Part shown: one piece after another, positions 34,891-42,635 of the stretch | How the letters are laid out: the number at the start of each line of letters is the position of its first letter | How positions within the stretch are numbered: the first letter of the stretch is position 1 | Assembly (NCBI GenBank): GCA_047921075.1 | Contig: JBLRWS010000015.1 | Coordinates: 1 to 44,670 of the forward strand | Source of the DNA: JBLRWS01 sp047921075 | Lineage (GTDB): Bacteria > Bacteroidota > Rhodothermia > Balneolales > Balneolaceae | Length of the DNA: 44,670 nucleotides | Direction: 5' to 3' | Position numbers and translations under genes: made by a program | The notes under the pieces: generated by a model | The model's input: only the letters and a program-made list of their open reading frames with translations | Databases searched by the model: none | Told to the model about the DNA's origin: nothing

Positions 34891-35523
34891 ATGATTAAAC
34901 GAATTGCTCTCTTTCATCCGGCCGAACAGCTGCATGAATTTTTTAATACCGCTCCGGCGCCGGAATCGATGTTTTTGCCGTCGTACAACATAGCGATTGG
35001 CCGGCATGTACCGGCGTTGCTATGGGAGGGCGAAAAGCGGGTCTATTCTCACGTTCGTTGGGGTAAATCTGATCCTTCCGCTGCCCAGCTCGATTTGGGA
35101 GAGTATCGCTTTTCTGCGCAGGCCGCCGATGCAAAAAGCTACGCAGTAATCCCAATTAGTGGTTTTTACGTCTGGAAAAGCGGCCGCGAAAAAGAACACC
35201 CCTTTTTTGTGCGTATGATGGACAACGCCCCGATGGCAGTAGCTGCCTTTTTAAAGCATGAAAACAAAAACACTCCCTACATCGAATTTGCCTATCAGCA
35301 GGCAAATACACTGATTCGCCCGATGTCGGACCTGATGCCGGTGCTTCTTACCGCAGAGCAGGTTGGTACGTGGATCGAAGCCGACAAATCAACGGCAGAA
35401 GCGGTCTATAAACAGGCCGGCGGCAACTTTAACATCACCGATTTAACGGTGCATCGGGTGTCGAAGAAAGTAAATGACCCGGCCAATGATGCCGAACCGC
35501 TGATACAACCGATCCCGAAGTAG
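34891..35523 (+). CDS. SRAP/YedK (HMCES)-like protein lacking catalytic residues
   Basis: 210 aa. The fold is recognisable from PSYNIAIGRHVP (YNiAPt-type), the SGFYVWKSGREKEHPFFV stretch (usual GFYEWK...qPyfi) and SDLMPVLLTAEQVGTWIE (usual RMPviL...W). Active SRAP proteins need Cys2, an Asn in NARxE, the Glu of GFYEW and a His before RMP to crosslink abasic sites. Here residue 2 is Ile (MIKRIALF in place of MCGRF), the Asn is lost (FSAQAADA), the Glu is Val94, and IRPMSDLMP has no His. It is probably a non-catalytic paralogue; binding to DNA is possible but untested. Confidence 0.82.
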   Translation: MIKRIALFHPAEQLHEFFNTAPAPESMFLPSYNIAIGRHVPALLWEGEKRVYSHVRWGKSDPSAAQLDLGEYRFSAQAADAKSYAVIPISGFYVWKSGREKEHPFFVRMMDNAPMAVAAFLKHENKNTPYIEFAYQQANTLIRPMSDLMPVLLTAEQVGTWIEADKSTAEAVYKQAGGNFNITDLTVHRVSKKVNDPANDAEPLIQPIPK

Positions 35524-35609
35524 AGGCACAATTGAGGCATGGTTTGGGTGCCCGCTTAAGATTGTCATTCATCACCACCCCCTCTTGATAGGCGAGTCGG
35601 ATCATGGGA

Positions 35610-36530
35610 TTATCCGTCCGGCCGAAGCTCTTTTTTCCCTTCCAGCTGGTTTTGATAAACCCTCACCGTGTGATAGGCAAAATCGATATTGGGCTCTTTC
35701 AGGAAGTGGTCCAGTATATCTTCCCAAATCACCTGATTGAGTCCGCGCCGGTGCCGGGCGTTACTCAGATGGCGGATGGTTAGCTTTACGCCGATATCTA
35801 CCACTTCGGTGTACACGATGGGTGTGAGATTTTTGTAGCGAATCAGATACGATTTTGACGCGTGTTGGATCTGTTGATGGGCGTCGTGTACAAACTCTTC
35901 GAGATGGTTCTCCACGATATCCTGAAGAATTCCTTTCGCCTTTTTCCAGTCGCTCTCAAACGTAATAACCACCTCAATTTCGTTCCATACAAAATCAAAA
36001 TCGCTTGTATAGTTTGCGATGGGGCTGGAAAAGACCATGTTATTCGGCATGTGAATGATGCGGCCGGTACTTTGATCGGCATGAACCCAGTTCCCAATTT
36101 CAAGAATGGAGAATTTAAAAAACCGAATATCAATCACATCCCCCTTGTGCCCGCTTATCTCAATGCGGTCGCCCACATGAAACGGCTTTCGCCACACCAG
36201 AAAAATCCACCCGGCCATATCTGTAACCGGCCCCCGAAGTGCAATGGCCAAACCGGCTGATAACAATCCAAGAAAGGTAGCCAGCGAACCGACTCCCTCG
36301 AACCATGTGCGCCCGACCAGAATAAAGGCGGCAAATACCAAAAAGTAGGTAATGTTTTTCCGCCACTTATATCTGGCATCGGTACTTTTAATATTTCGGT
36401 TGATGACCCGTATCAGAATCGCCCTCAAAATGATGAATACGACGATGATAACGGCCGTTTCCACCACGCGCCCGTATTGTGCAGACAGTTCGGCCAAAAG
36501 CGTATCAAATTGAAAGTTGTTGCTATTCAT
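35610..36530 (-). CDS. MscS-family mechanosensitive channel
   Basis: 306 aa. N-terminal membrane helices (about 22-42 and 60-80) lead into a pore-lining TM3 with small residues (ATFLGLLSAGLAIALRGP), followed by the MscS beta-domain signature PFHVGDRIEISGHKGDV and IIHMPNNMVFSSPIANYT. The C-terminal alpha/beta vestibule runs to about 295. It should release solutes on hypo-osmotic shock from the inner membrane. It is shorter than MscK-type channels and has no extra sensor domain. Divergent from secG. Confidence 0.94.
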   Translation of the reverse strand: MNSNNFQFDTLLAELSAQYGRVVETAVIIVVFIILRAILIRVINRNIKSTDARYKWRKNITYFLVFAAFILVGRTWFEGVGSLATFLGLLSAGLAIALRGPVTDMAGWIFLVWRKPFHVGDRIEISGHKGDVIDIRFFKFSILEIGNWVHADQSTGRIIHMPNNMVFSSPIANYTSDFDFVWNEIEVVITFESDWKKAKGILQDIVENHLEEFVHDAHQQIQHASKSYLIRYKNLTPIVYTEVVDIGVKLTIRHLSNARHRRGLNQVIWEDILDHFLKEPNIDFAYHTVRVYQNQLEGKKELRPDG

Positions 36531-36665
36531 AGATTTAGCGGGCTAGTCAAAAGGGTCCGGCTGTATCAACCAATGTAAAGATAGGGATGAAACCAGCTTT
36601 TGTTTGTGCGTAAATAGTGATATTTTACCAATTCGTCAACGATTTATATTTACGAGCTTTCAATT

Positions 36666-37025
36666 ATGTTATACGGAATTATTATATCGCTTATTACGAT
36701 CATCTGCTTCTTGTTGATCATTGTTGTATTACTGCAGCCCGGGCAAAAAGAAGGACTTACCGGTGGTTTGGCTGCCGGCATGGCCGGAGGAGCCGCTATG
36801 GGTGCCCGGCGCACGGCCGACCTGCTCTCTAAAACGACCACCATCTTGGCTATTTTGTTTTTATCGCTGAGCGTGGCGGCCAACTTTTTTATCGACCGCG
36901 GCGGACAAGGACAAAGCACGATTCAGCAGTCTGGCGTGCCGATGGAAACGCAGCAGGATTTTACGATTCCTTCTCAAACGCAATCAGCCGTACCGATTCA
37001 GCAAGACGAAGATTCTGACAACTAA
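36666..37025 (+). CDS. secG: Preprotein translocase subunit SecG
   Basis: 119 aa. Two membrane helices (about 3-23 and 59-77) flank a small-residue loop with the SecG signature VVLLQPGQKEG-LTGGLA and GAAMGARRTADLLSKTT. The tail (80-119) is Gln/Ser-rich and acidic. SecG assists SecYEG-driven protein export in the inner membrane. It appears monocistronic, with its own terminator at 37053. Confidence 0.95.
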   Translation: MLYGIIISLITIICFLLIIVVLLQPGQKEGLTGGLAAGMAGGAAMGARRTADLLSKTTTILAILFLSLSVAANFFIDRGGQGQSTIQQSGVPMETQQDFTIPSQTQSAVPIQQDEDSDN

Positions 37026-37052
37026 GTTGTTGTTGAGGCACTCACACTTTAG

Positions 37053-37084
37053 ACCTCTGCCTAAAAATAGGCAGAGGTTTTTTT
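37053..37084 (+). terminator. Rho-independent terminator after secG
   Basis: ACCTCTGCCTA pairs perfectly with TAGGCAGAGGT (11 bp) around an AAAA loop and is followed by TTTTTT. The last bases touch the stop codon of the convergent symporter. Confidence 0.9.
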
Positions 37085-38585
37085 ATGCCTCCCCATTTTT
37101 CTGCTGCAATGCATCACTCAAATCCGCTTCTTTTTCGTAAAACGGTTCCCACTTCTCTTTCGGGTCAGCCTTGGTTACCAACGAAACCGTTATAAGAGCT
37201 GCAATCGACAGCCCTGCCGCCGGTAATACGATATACGATGTGGGTATCCACGGCTCGGGCAGTATGCTGTTTACAATGGTAATGAGCAGCGTTACGCTCA
37301 TGCCGGTCACAATCGATGCCACACCTCCGGCAGTCGTTACCCGTTTCCAGAGAAACACCGCCAGTAAAGCGGGTGTTAGTCCGGCACCAATCATCGTGTA
37401 TGCGGTAAAAGCCATATCCAGAATGGTTCGGAATTGGGTGAGCAACAGATACGCCGCCACCCCCAACACAGCGACCATTATTCGCTGAAACAGAACCATC
37501 TCTTTTTGAGAGGCATCGGGACGGATAAATCGCTGATAAATATCTCTCGAAAGGTTGGTTGATGGAGCCAGTAAAAAACTGTTTCCTGTAGATGTAATGA
37601 TGGCTACCGATGCACAGATGAGCAGCAAGCCGCCAACCAGCGGAATGCCTATTTCCAATCCATAGCGTGCAGCATGCAGGATAATACGCTCGCTGTCTTC
37701 CGCGGCCAGGTAGGCTGCGGAGGAGGGGTCGAGTCCGTTAAAATGACTGAACGCGAGAATCGCCAGTGAAGCGATCGCCGTTTCAATGATCACGGTACCA
37801 ATAACCCACCAAACCACGGCCGATTTTGCCGATGATTCGCTCTTTGCCGAAAAGAACTTTTGATACATGTTCGATTCGCCCAACAGAAGAAGCAGTGTCG
37901 GGAAAAACACCCCCATCACCCAAATCCAGCTGTGCCCGCCGGTGATGTGGAAAAGGGAAGGATCTAATTCTGTCGATACATAACCCATTCCCCCCAGATT
38001 AAAAAACACAATCGGAAGCGCCACCAAAACGGCCAGCGTAATGACGGCCCCGTTGATCACATCGACCGATACAATGGATACCATTCCTGCAAATGCAGTA
38101 AACACGATGATAAATGCAGCGGTCATGAGTACACCCTGCCACTCCGGAATGTCCGCAACCAGCGCGAGCACAAATCCCCCTCCCCGGAATTGATACCCAA
38201 CAATAGTTGTATATGCAATAACAATCACCAGTGTGCCCAGCACGCGCGCCCACCGGTTGTAGCGAAGCTCTAAAATGTCAGGAACGGTGAACTGCGCAAT
38301 ACGTCGCACACGTCCGGCAAGGAAAAAGATGAGAATAATTCCAATCCATGCACCTGCAGCAAGCCACAATTCCGAAATGCCTACACGGGCTGCAAGGCCC
38401 GCGCCGGCAAGCAGCGTACCCGACCCAAGCCAGGTGCAAAGCAGCGTACCCACAAGTTTATAGGTTGGCACACTCCGCCCCGCCACCATAAAATCTTCCT
38501 GGTTACGAATGGTGCGCGACTTCACTACTGAAATACCAAGCAACAAAGCCAAATAGAGTAATACAACCCAGAAAAAAATGGACAT
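37083..38585 (-). CDS. Sodium:solute symporter family protein
   Basis: 500 aa, 13 hydrophobic helices. SSF features: FMVAGRSVPTYKLVGTLLCTWLGSGTLLAGAG in helices 1-3, QFTVPDILELRY, GYQFRGGGF and ITSTGNSFLLAPSTNLSRDIYQRF. It differs clearly from the PutP-like protein at 30960 (no VSGRSAWL motif) and more resembles uncharacterised SSF members. The substrate cannot be stated. The C-terminal tail (about 470-500) is long and acidic. No small overlapping ORF was found upstream here, unlike the PutP-like gene. Confidence 0.9.
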   Translation of the reverse strand: MSIFFWVVLLYLALLLGISVVKSRTIRNQEDFMVAGRSVPTYKLVGTLLCTWLGSGTLLAGAGLAARVGISELWLAAGAWIGIILIFFLAGRVRRIAQFTVPDILELRYNRWARVLGTLVIVIAYTTIVGYQFRGGGFVLALVADIPEWQGVLMTAAFIIVFTAFAGMVSIVSVDVINGAVITLAVLVALPIVFFNLGGMGYVSTELDPSLFHITGGHSWIWVMGVFFPTLLLLLGESNMYQKFFSAKSESSAKSAVVWWVIGTVIIETAIASLAILAFSHFNGLDPSSAAYLAAEDSERIILHAARYGLEIGIPLVGGLLLICASVAIITSTGNSFLLAPSTNLSRDIYQRFIRPDASQKEMVLFQRIMVAVLGVAAYLLLTQFRTILDMAFTAYTMIGAGLTPALLAVFLWKRVTTAGGVASIVTGMSVTLLITIVNSILPEPWIPTSYIVLPAAGLSIAALITVSLVTKADPKEKWEPFYEKEADLSDALQQKNGEA

Positions 38586-38710
38586 ACGCGTTTATTACTG
38601 TCAGACGATTTGCAAAATGTATAATAAAGGAGAACGACTCGCTAAATGTATCCCATTTTTACAGAAAGGCAAACACTGCCCAAAAAACGATCTTGTTTGT
38701 ATATGCAAAT

Positions 38711-38989
38711 TTATGGATTCTTTCGAAGTTCCACCCAGGTTGCTCCCCATCCGCTTCGGTCTTTGGCTGTTTCGTAATGCAGAACCTCCGGGTGGCGCTC
38801 AAGAAGAGCGTGTACGGTTCGCCGAAGCACCCCTTTTCCTTTTCCGTGAATGATGCGAATGGAATAGATGCCCTCTTCACGGCAGGCGTGGATATACTCG
38901 GGGATGAGTGATCCAAGATCCTGAGGGCGAAAGCTGTGCAGATCCAGTACGCCATCAATCGGCAGATGTTCTGGTTGATCTTTGTTCAT
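38711..38989 (-). CDS. Smr domain protein
   Basis: 92 aa from the ATG at 38989 (a GTG at 38998 is possible). It consists of a lone Smr domain: LDLHSFRPQDLGSLIPEYI, IRIIHGKGKGVLRRTVHALL and a C-terminal TWVELRK strand. LDLH and HGKG are the conserved motifs associated with endonuclease or nicking activity in the family. Single-domain Smr proteins act in RNA cleavage or mismatch-type processes in different bacteria; the role here is open. Divergent from the fatty-acid-hydroxylase-like gene. Confidence 0.9.
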   Translation of the reverse strand: MNKDQPEHLPIDGVLDLHSFRPQDLGSLIPEYIHACREEGIYSIRIIHGKGKGVLRRTVHALLERHPEVLHYETAKDRSGWGATWVELRKNP

Positions 38990-39138
38990 GCACCCCACGG
39001 TTTGTTTCCGGTTTTATCAGTAAGATACAATTCCACTCGTTTGTTCGTTGATTTCTTCCGCCAAAACCTTTACTCCAGTATTCAAAAGCAGAATTTTTAT
39101 TACTTTAGAAAGACGTAAACGATTTATCGGTTTCTGCT

Positions 39139-40014
39139 ATGATTGAGTCTCTGCTCGCATTTTTTGAAGATGTGCCCACCACGTTTCGGGCGGCCATTTT
39201 GATTGGTGGCATTTTCCTGTTTTGGGTGCTGGAAGGAGTTATTCCGCTCTTTCGGTTTCAGTACAACAAAATTCGCCATGCGGGCATCAACCTTACATTT
39301 ACCTTTTTTACAGCCGTCATCGGGTTTGGGCTCGCCGGCGCACTCTACTACACGTCTCACTGGGTTACGGTAAATGAATTTGGCCTGCTTCATCTGGCCA
39401 ATTTCCCGATTTGGGCCAAGATTATCATCGGTGTGATGCTCCTCGATTTTATCGGTGCATGGCTCATCCACTGGATACAGCACAATGTACGCTGGATGTG
39501 GAAATTCCATCTGATCCACCATAGCGACCGCACGGTAGACGTAACCACGGGGCTTCGCCACCATCCCGGCGAAACGCTCTTCCGAATCTTCTTTACCATT
39601 TTAGGGGTGCTTTTGATCGGCGTCCCCATCGCCATTGTCATGCTGTATCAAAGTCTCTCCGTGCTGTTTGCGCACCTTACGCACGCCAATATTACCATGC
39701 CCAAAACCATCGACCGGGCACTCTCGTACCTGTTTGTGACTCCCAACATGCATAAAGTGCACCATCACTATACACTGCCGCTCACCGACACCAACTATGG
39801 CAACATCTTTTCGGTTTGGGATCGCCTGTTTGGCACCTTCGCATCGGTAGACCGCACCGAAGACCTGGTGTTTGGTATCGATACACATATGGATCCCGAA
39901 GAGAACGACCGGCTTGGCAATCTGCTAAAAATTCCATTCCAGGGATACCGCCCGCCCACGGGTCCGCACGAAAGCGGAGAGCCGGATGAAAACACAACCA
40001 GAGATGAGGCATGA
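39139..40014 (+). CDS. Sterol desaturase / fatty acid hydroxylase family protein
   Basis: 291 aa membrane protein with the di-iron histidine clusters of the family in order: HWIQHNVRWMWKFHLIHHSD, RHHPGE, HANI and MHKVHHHYTLPLTDTNYGNIFSVWDRLFGTF, which together supply eight or more His. At least four membrane helices lie between them. Such enzymes hydroxylate or desaturate lipids with O2; the acceptor is unknown. The stop overlaps the start of the SGNH gene by four bases (ATGA), so the two form an operon and may act on the same envelope molecule (inference). Confidence 0.93.
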   Translation: MIESLLAFFEDVPTTFRAAILIGGIFLFWVLEGVIPLFRFQYNKIRHAGINLTFTFFTAVIGFGLAGALYYTSHWVTVNEFGLLHLANFPIWAKIIIGVMLLDFIGAWLIHWIQHNVRWMWKFHLIHHSDRTVDVTTGLRHHPGETLFRIFFTILGVLLIGVPIAIVMLYQSLSVLFAHLTHANITMPKTIDRALSYLFVTPNMHKVHHHYTLPLTDTNYGNIFSVWDRLFGTFASVDRTEDLVFGIDTHMDPEENDRLGNLLKIPFQGYRPPTGPHESGEPDENTTRDEA

Positions 40015-42005
40015 GCTTAACCCAGCGTCAGCAATCGTTTATTCGTAAAAAATACCCCGGGTGGGACTCCAACAAACTGGCGCAAAAGCTCGGAGTAGAA
40101 GAGGCGCAGGTTGCAGCGTTCATCGAGCGGGAGGGGCTGGCTATCGCCCCGGAACGCCGCCGGCTACTCATGGCCATTGCTATTGCACTGCCGTTTCTCT
40201 TTTTTGGGATGCTTGAGGCGGGCCTCCGCCTGGCCGATTATAAAGGCGACGTGTCTCTCTTTTCGGAGATGACCGTGTACGAGACAGAATACCTGCGGCC
40301 CAACCGAAATTTTACCGCCCGCTACTTTTTTTATACCCGAACACTGCCTACGCCTAACCCCGATCTTTTTCTGAAAGAGAAGCCCGACAACGGTTTTCGT
40401 GTGTTTATGATGGGCGGCTCTACAGCGGCGGGGTACCCCTATGGCCACAACGCCCTGCCATCCCGCCTGGTGAAAGATGCGCTGGATGATGTGATGCCCG
40501 ACCGCCATGTAGAAGTTGTAAATGTGGCAACGTCGGCCATCAACACCTATACGCTGTACGATCAGGTACGGGAAATTCTGCAGCATCGTCCCGACCTGAT
40601 TCTGATCTACTCCGGCCATAACGAATATTACGGTGCGCTCGGGGTGGGCTCTAACGAGCAGCTTGGCGGTTTTCCCGGGTTTGTGCGGCTCTATTTGAAT
40701 ATGCAGCGCGTCAAAACCTTTCTGCTTCTCCGCGATGCGATGAGCTCGGTTTCTCAGTGGCTAACCGGGCTTCGGGGCGGCGATCCGGCCGATCCAGGCG
40801 GCACTTTGATGGAGCGCATTGTCCGCGAGCAATCCATTCCGATAGACAGCCATCTCTACGAAATGGGGAAACGTCAATTCCGAAGCAATCTGGAGGCCAT
40901 TGTAGAGGGCTTCTCCGCTGAAGGGGTTCCGGTAATGATCGGTTCGCTGGCCAGCAACCTGAAAGATCACGCCCCGTTTATTTCGGACGATACCGACCCC
41001 GGCCGGTCGGCCACCATCCGCTATCGCGACGGGCTTCAGCACTTTATGGACGGGCAATATCATGAGGCGCTGCCGCTGCTGCAGCAAGCCCGCGATATGG
41101 ACCTGCTTAAATTTCGCGCCCCGTCCGACATGAACCAGATTATCCGGGACGTTACTGAACAGACCGATGCACTTTATGTGCCGATCAAAGAGAAGCTTCA
41201 GGAGTTTAGCCCTGGCGGTATCATCGGGGAAGAGCTGATGCTGGAACATTTGCACCCAAACGACTGGGGCTATTTTTTGATGGGAATCGGGTTTATAGAG
41301 GCGTTGAACCATCACCGGTTTTTTGAACAGGCAACCAATCCCGACGGACTGAAAACCGCCGAGGCGTACCGTTCGAGTCAATATCTTACCGAGTTTGATG
41401 CACGCGTGGGGTACCATCGCATTCGTCTGTTGAAGGAGGGGTGGCCGTTTACAACCAGCGGGAGCGCGCCGAGCTATCGCCACACCTACACGCCGGAAAA
41501 TGTGGCCGATAGCCTGGCCTTCGAGATGGTGCACAACCGCCTGGACTGGGACCGTGCCAAGGTGGAGCTGGCCGGTGCCTACCGGAGAAGTGATCAGCCC
41601 GATATGGCCTTGCAGCAATATTACGGACTGATTCGAAGCCAGCCCTGGAACGACTCTCCCTATCTTTTTGCAGCGCGGGTTTTTCTGGACGATAATGATT
41701 TTGACCGTGCCTATCCGCTGCTTATGGCTGCGTACGAAATCAATCCAAATGAAGCGTTTACAAATAAAATGCTGGGGGCCATTGAGGTAGATCGCCGCAA
41801 TTTACAGCGCGGTATTGCCCTGCTTTCCCGATCGCTGGAGCTGGCCCCCGACGACCCTCAAGCGCTGTACAACCTTTCCGGAGCGTATGGTCTGAGCGGA
41901 GAGTACCAGCAGGCGATGGAGCTGTCGGACCGGCTGATGGAGGTGGATCCGAATTATCCGGGCGCACGATCGTGGCGGCAACAGCTCCGGCAGATTGTCA
42001 ACTAA
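40011..42005 (+). CDS. SGNH-type hydrolase with N-terminal HTH-like segment, TM helix and C-terminal TPRs
   Basis: 664 aa. Residues 1-45 look like a small helix-turn-helix (SNKLAQKLGVEEAQVAAFIE) in the cytoplasm. One membrane helix covers 52-72. An SGNH domain follows outside, with GGSTAAG (nucleophile Ser137), SGHNEYYG (Gly202, Asn204) and LEHLHPND (His415; the usual Asp three residues before is a Glu). Residues about 515-664 hold three to four TPR units (NLSGAYGLSGEYQQAMEL). SGNH enzymes add or remove acyl groups on glycans or lipids. It is coupled to the fatty-acid-hydroxylase-like gene and faces the carbamoyltransferase operon, with which such SGNH genes often occur. Confidence 0.85.
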   Translation: MSLTQRQQSFIRKKYPGWDSNKLAQKLGVEEAQVAAFIEREGLAIAPERRRLLMAIAIALPFLFFGMLEAGLRLADYKGDVSLFSEMTVYETEYLRPNRNFTARYFFYTRTLPTPNPDLFLKEKPDNGFRVFMMGGSTAAGYPYGHNALPSRLVKDALDDVMPDRHVEVVNVATSAINTYTLYDQVREILQHRPDLILIYSGHNEYYGALGVGSNEQLGGFPGFVRLYLNMQRVKTFLLLRDAMSSVSQWLTGLRGGDPADPGGTLMERIVREQSIPIDSHLYEMGKRQFRSNLEAIVEGFSAEGVPVMIGSLASNLKDHAPFISDDTDPGRSATIRYRDGLQHFMDGQYHEALPLLQQARDMDLLKFRAPSDMNQIIRDVTEQTDALYVPIKEKLQEFSPGGIIGEELMLEHLHPNDWGYFLMGIGFIEALNHHRFFEQATNPDGLKTAEAYRSSQYLTEFDARVGYHRIRLLKEGWPFTTSGSAPSYRHTYTPENVADSLAFEMVHNRLDWDRAKVELAGAYRRSDQPDMALQQYYGLIRSQPWNDSPYLFAARVFLDDNDFDRAYPLLMAAYEINPNEAFTNKMLGAIEVDRRNLQRGIALLSRSLELAPDDPQALYNLSGAYGLSGEYQQAMELSDRLMEVDPNYPGARSWRQQLRQIVN

Positions 42006-42032
42006 GTTGGAGATGCGACAACGTCCGGGTCG

Positions 42033-42401
42033 TTACCACGGGTTTTCGAGATCGGATGCGGTGTAGGTATGATCACGCTCGTCAAACACCGATTTTTCAG
42101 GAGGGCCGTTCAGTTTTAGCGGATCATTTCCAAACAGGCGAAACGCAACAGCCAGCGGAGTCAGAAATACGTAGAATACAAAAGAGAGCAGAATGCGGGA
42201 GTTGAACCATCCCAACCCCTCGGCAATTTTAAACCAGCCTTTTAGCACCAGATTCCCGAACGGTGGCACAAACACAAAGCCCACGCCCAATATGGCTGCA
42301 GCAAGCTGCACATAAAACCAATCGAAAATCAGGCCAATCAACAGCAGGCCGGTTACAATAACCAGCTGCGCCTTCACTTTGTCGATCGGTTTTAAGTCCA
42401 T
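42033..42401 (-). CDS. SxtJ-family membrane protein
   Basis: 122 aa from the ATG at 42401, one base after the DUF5989 stop; the longer open frame to 42449 would overlap that gene. Three to four hydrophobic segments (AQLVIVTGLLLIGLIFDWFYV, AAAILGVGFVFVP, FGNLVLKGW, ILLSFVFYVFLTPLAV) and a polar tail with SDLENPW match SxtJ proteins, which accompany carbamoyltransferases in many genomes, including saxitoxin clusters. Molecular function unknown. Last gene of the carbamoyltransferase operon. Confidence 0.85.
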   Translation of the reverse strand: MDLKPIDKVKAQLVIVTGLLLIGLIFDWFYVQLAAAILGVGFVFVPPFGNLVLKGWFKIAEGLGWFNSRILLSFVFYVFLTPLAVAFRLFGNDPLKLNGPPEKSVFDERDHTYTASDLENPW

Positions 42402-42402
42402 C

Positions 42403-42552
42403 TTAGAAGAGGGTGTAAATGAACGGGGCGATAGACGAACCGCCACCAATCACGATAATGACGCCCAGGAAGAGAAGGATCAGAATCATGGGCACCAGCC
42501 AAAACTTTTTGCGCTGCACCAGAAATCGAAATAAATCTTTTAGGAAATCCAC
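42403..42552 (-). CDS. DUF5989 family small membrane protein
   Basis: 49 aa, start GTG at 42552 with GGAGG eleven bases upstream. The sequence is MDFLKDLFRFLVQRKKFWLV followed by a hydrophobic helix and the ending SSIAPFIYTLF. That is the DUF5989 pattern (charged amphipathic start, K-F-W-L-x-P, one helix, APFIYTLF). It is easily missed because of its size and GTG start. It lies between the carbamoyltransferase and sxtJ genes, its usual place. The stop is one base from the sxtJ ATG. Function unknown; probably part of a membrane complex with those partners. Confidence 0.88.
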   Translation of the reverse strand: MDFLKDLFRFLVQRKKFWLVPMILILLFLGVIIVIGGGSSIAPFIYTLF

Positions 42553-42635
42553 GTAGTCTTCATCCTCCGTTCGGTTTTAAGCAATCAATCACTGAAGTTA
42601 CACAAGCCCCATTCACCCTTCCACTTTTTCTTTCG

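Noticed and set aside
34840..35007. Longer N-terminus for the CPBP protease
   Set aside because: It would overlap the divergent SRAP-like coding region and the extra residues are not family-like.
36598..36652. Bacteroidota-type -33/-7 promoter upstream of secG
   Set aside because: TTTG and TATATTTA are present but about 38 bp apart, far from the usual spacing.
38590..38853. Plus-strand frame starting near MYNKGERLAKCIP upstream of and across smr
   Set aside because: It runs antisense through the well-supported Smr gene and shows no family features.
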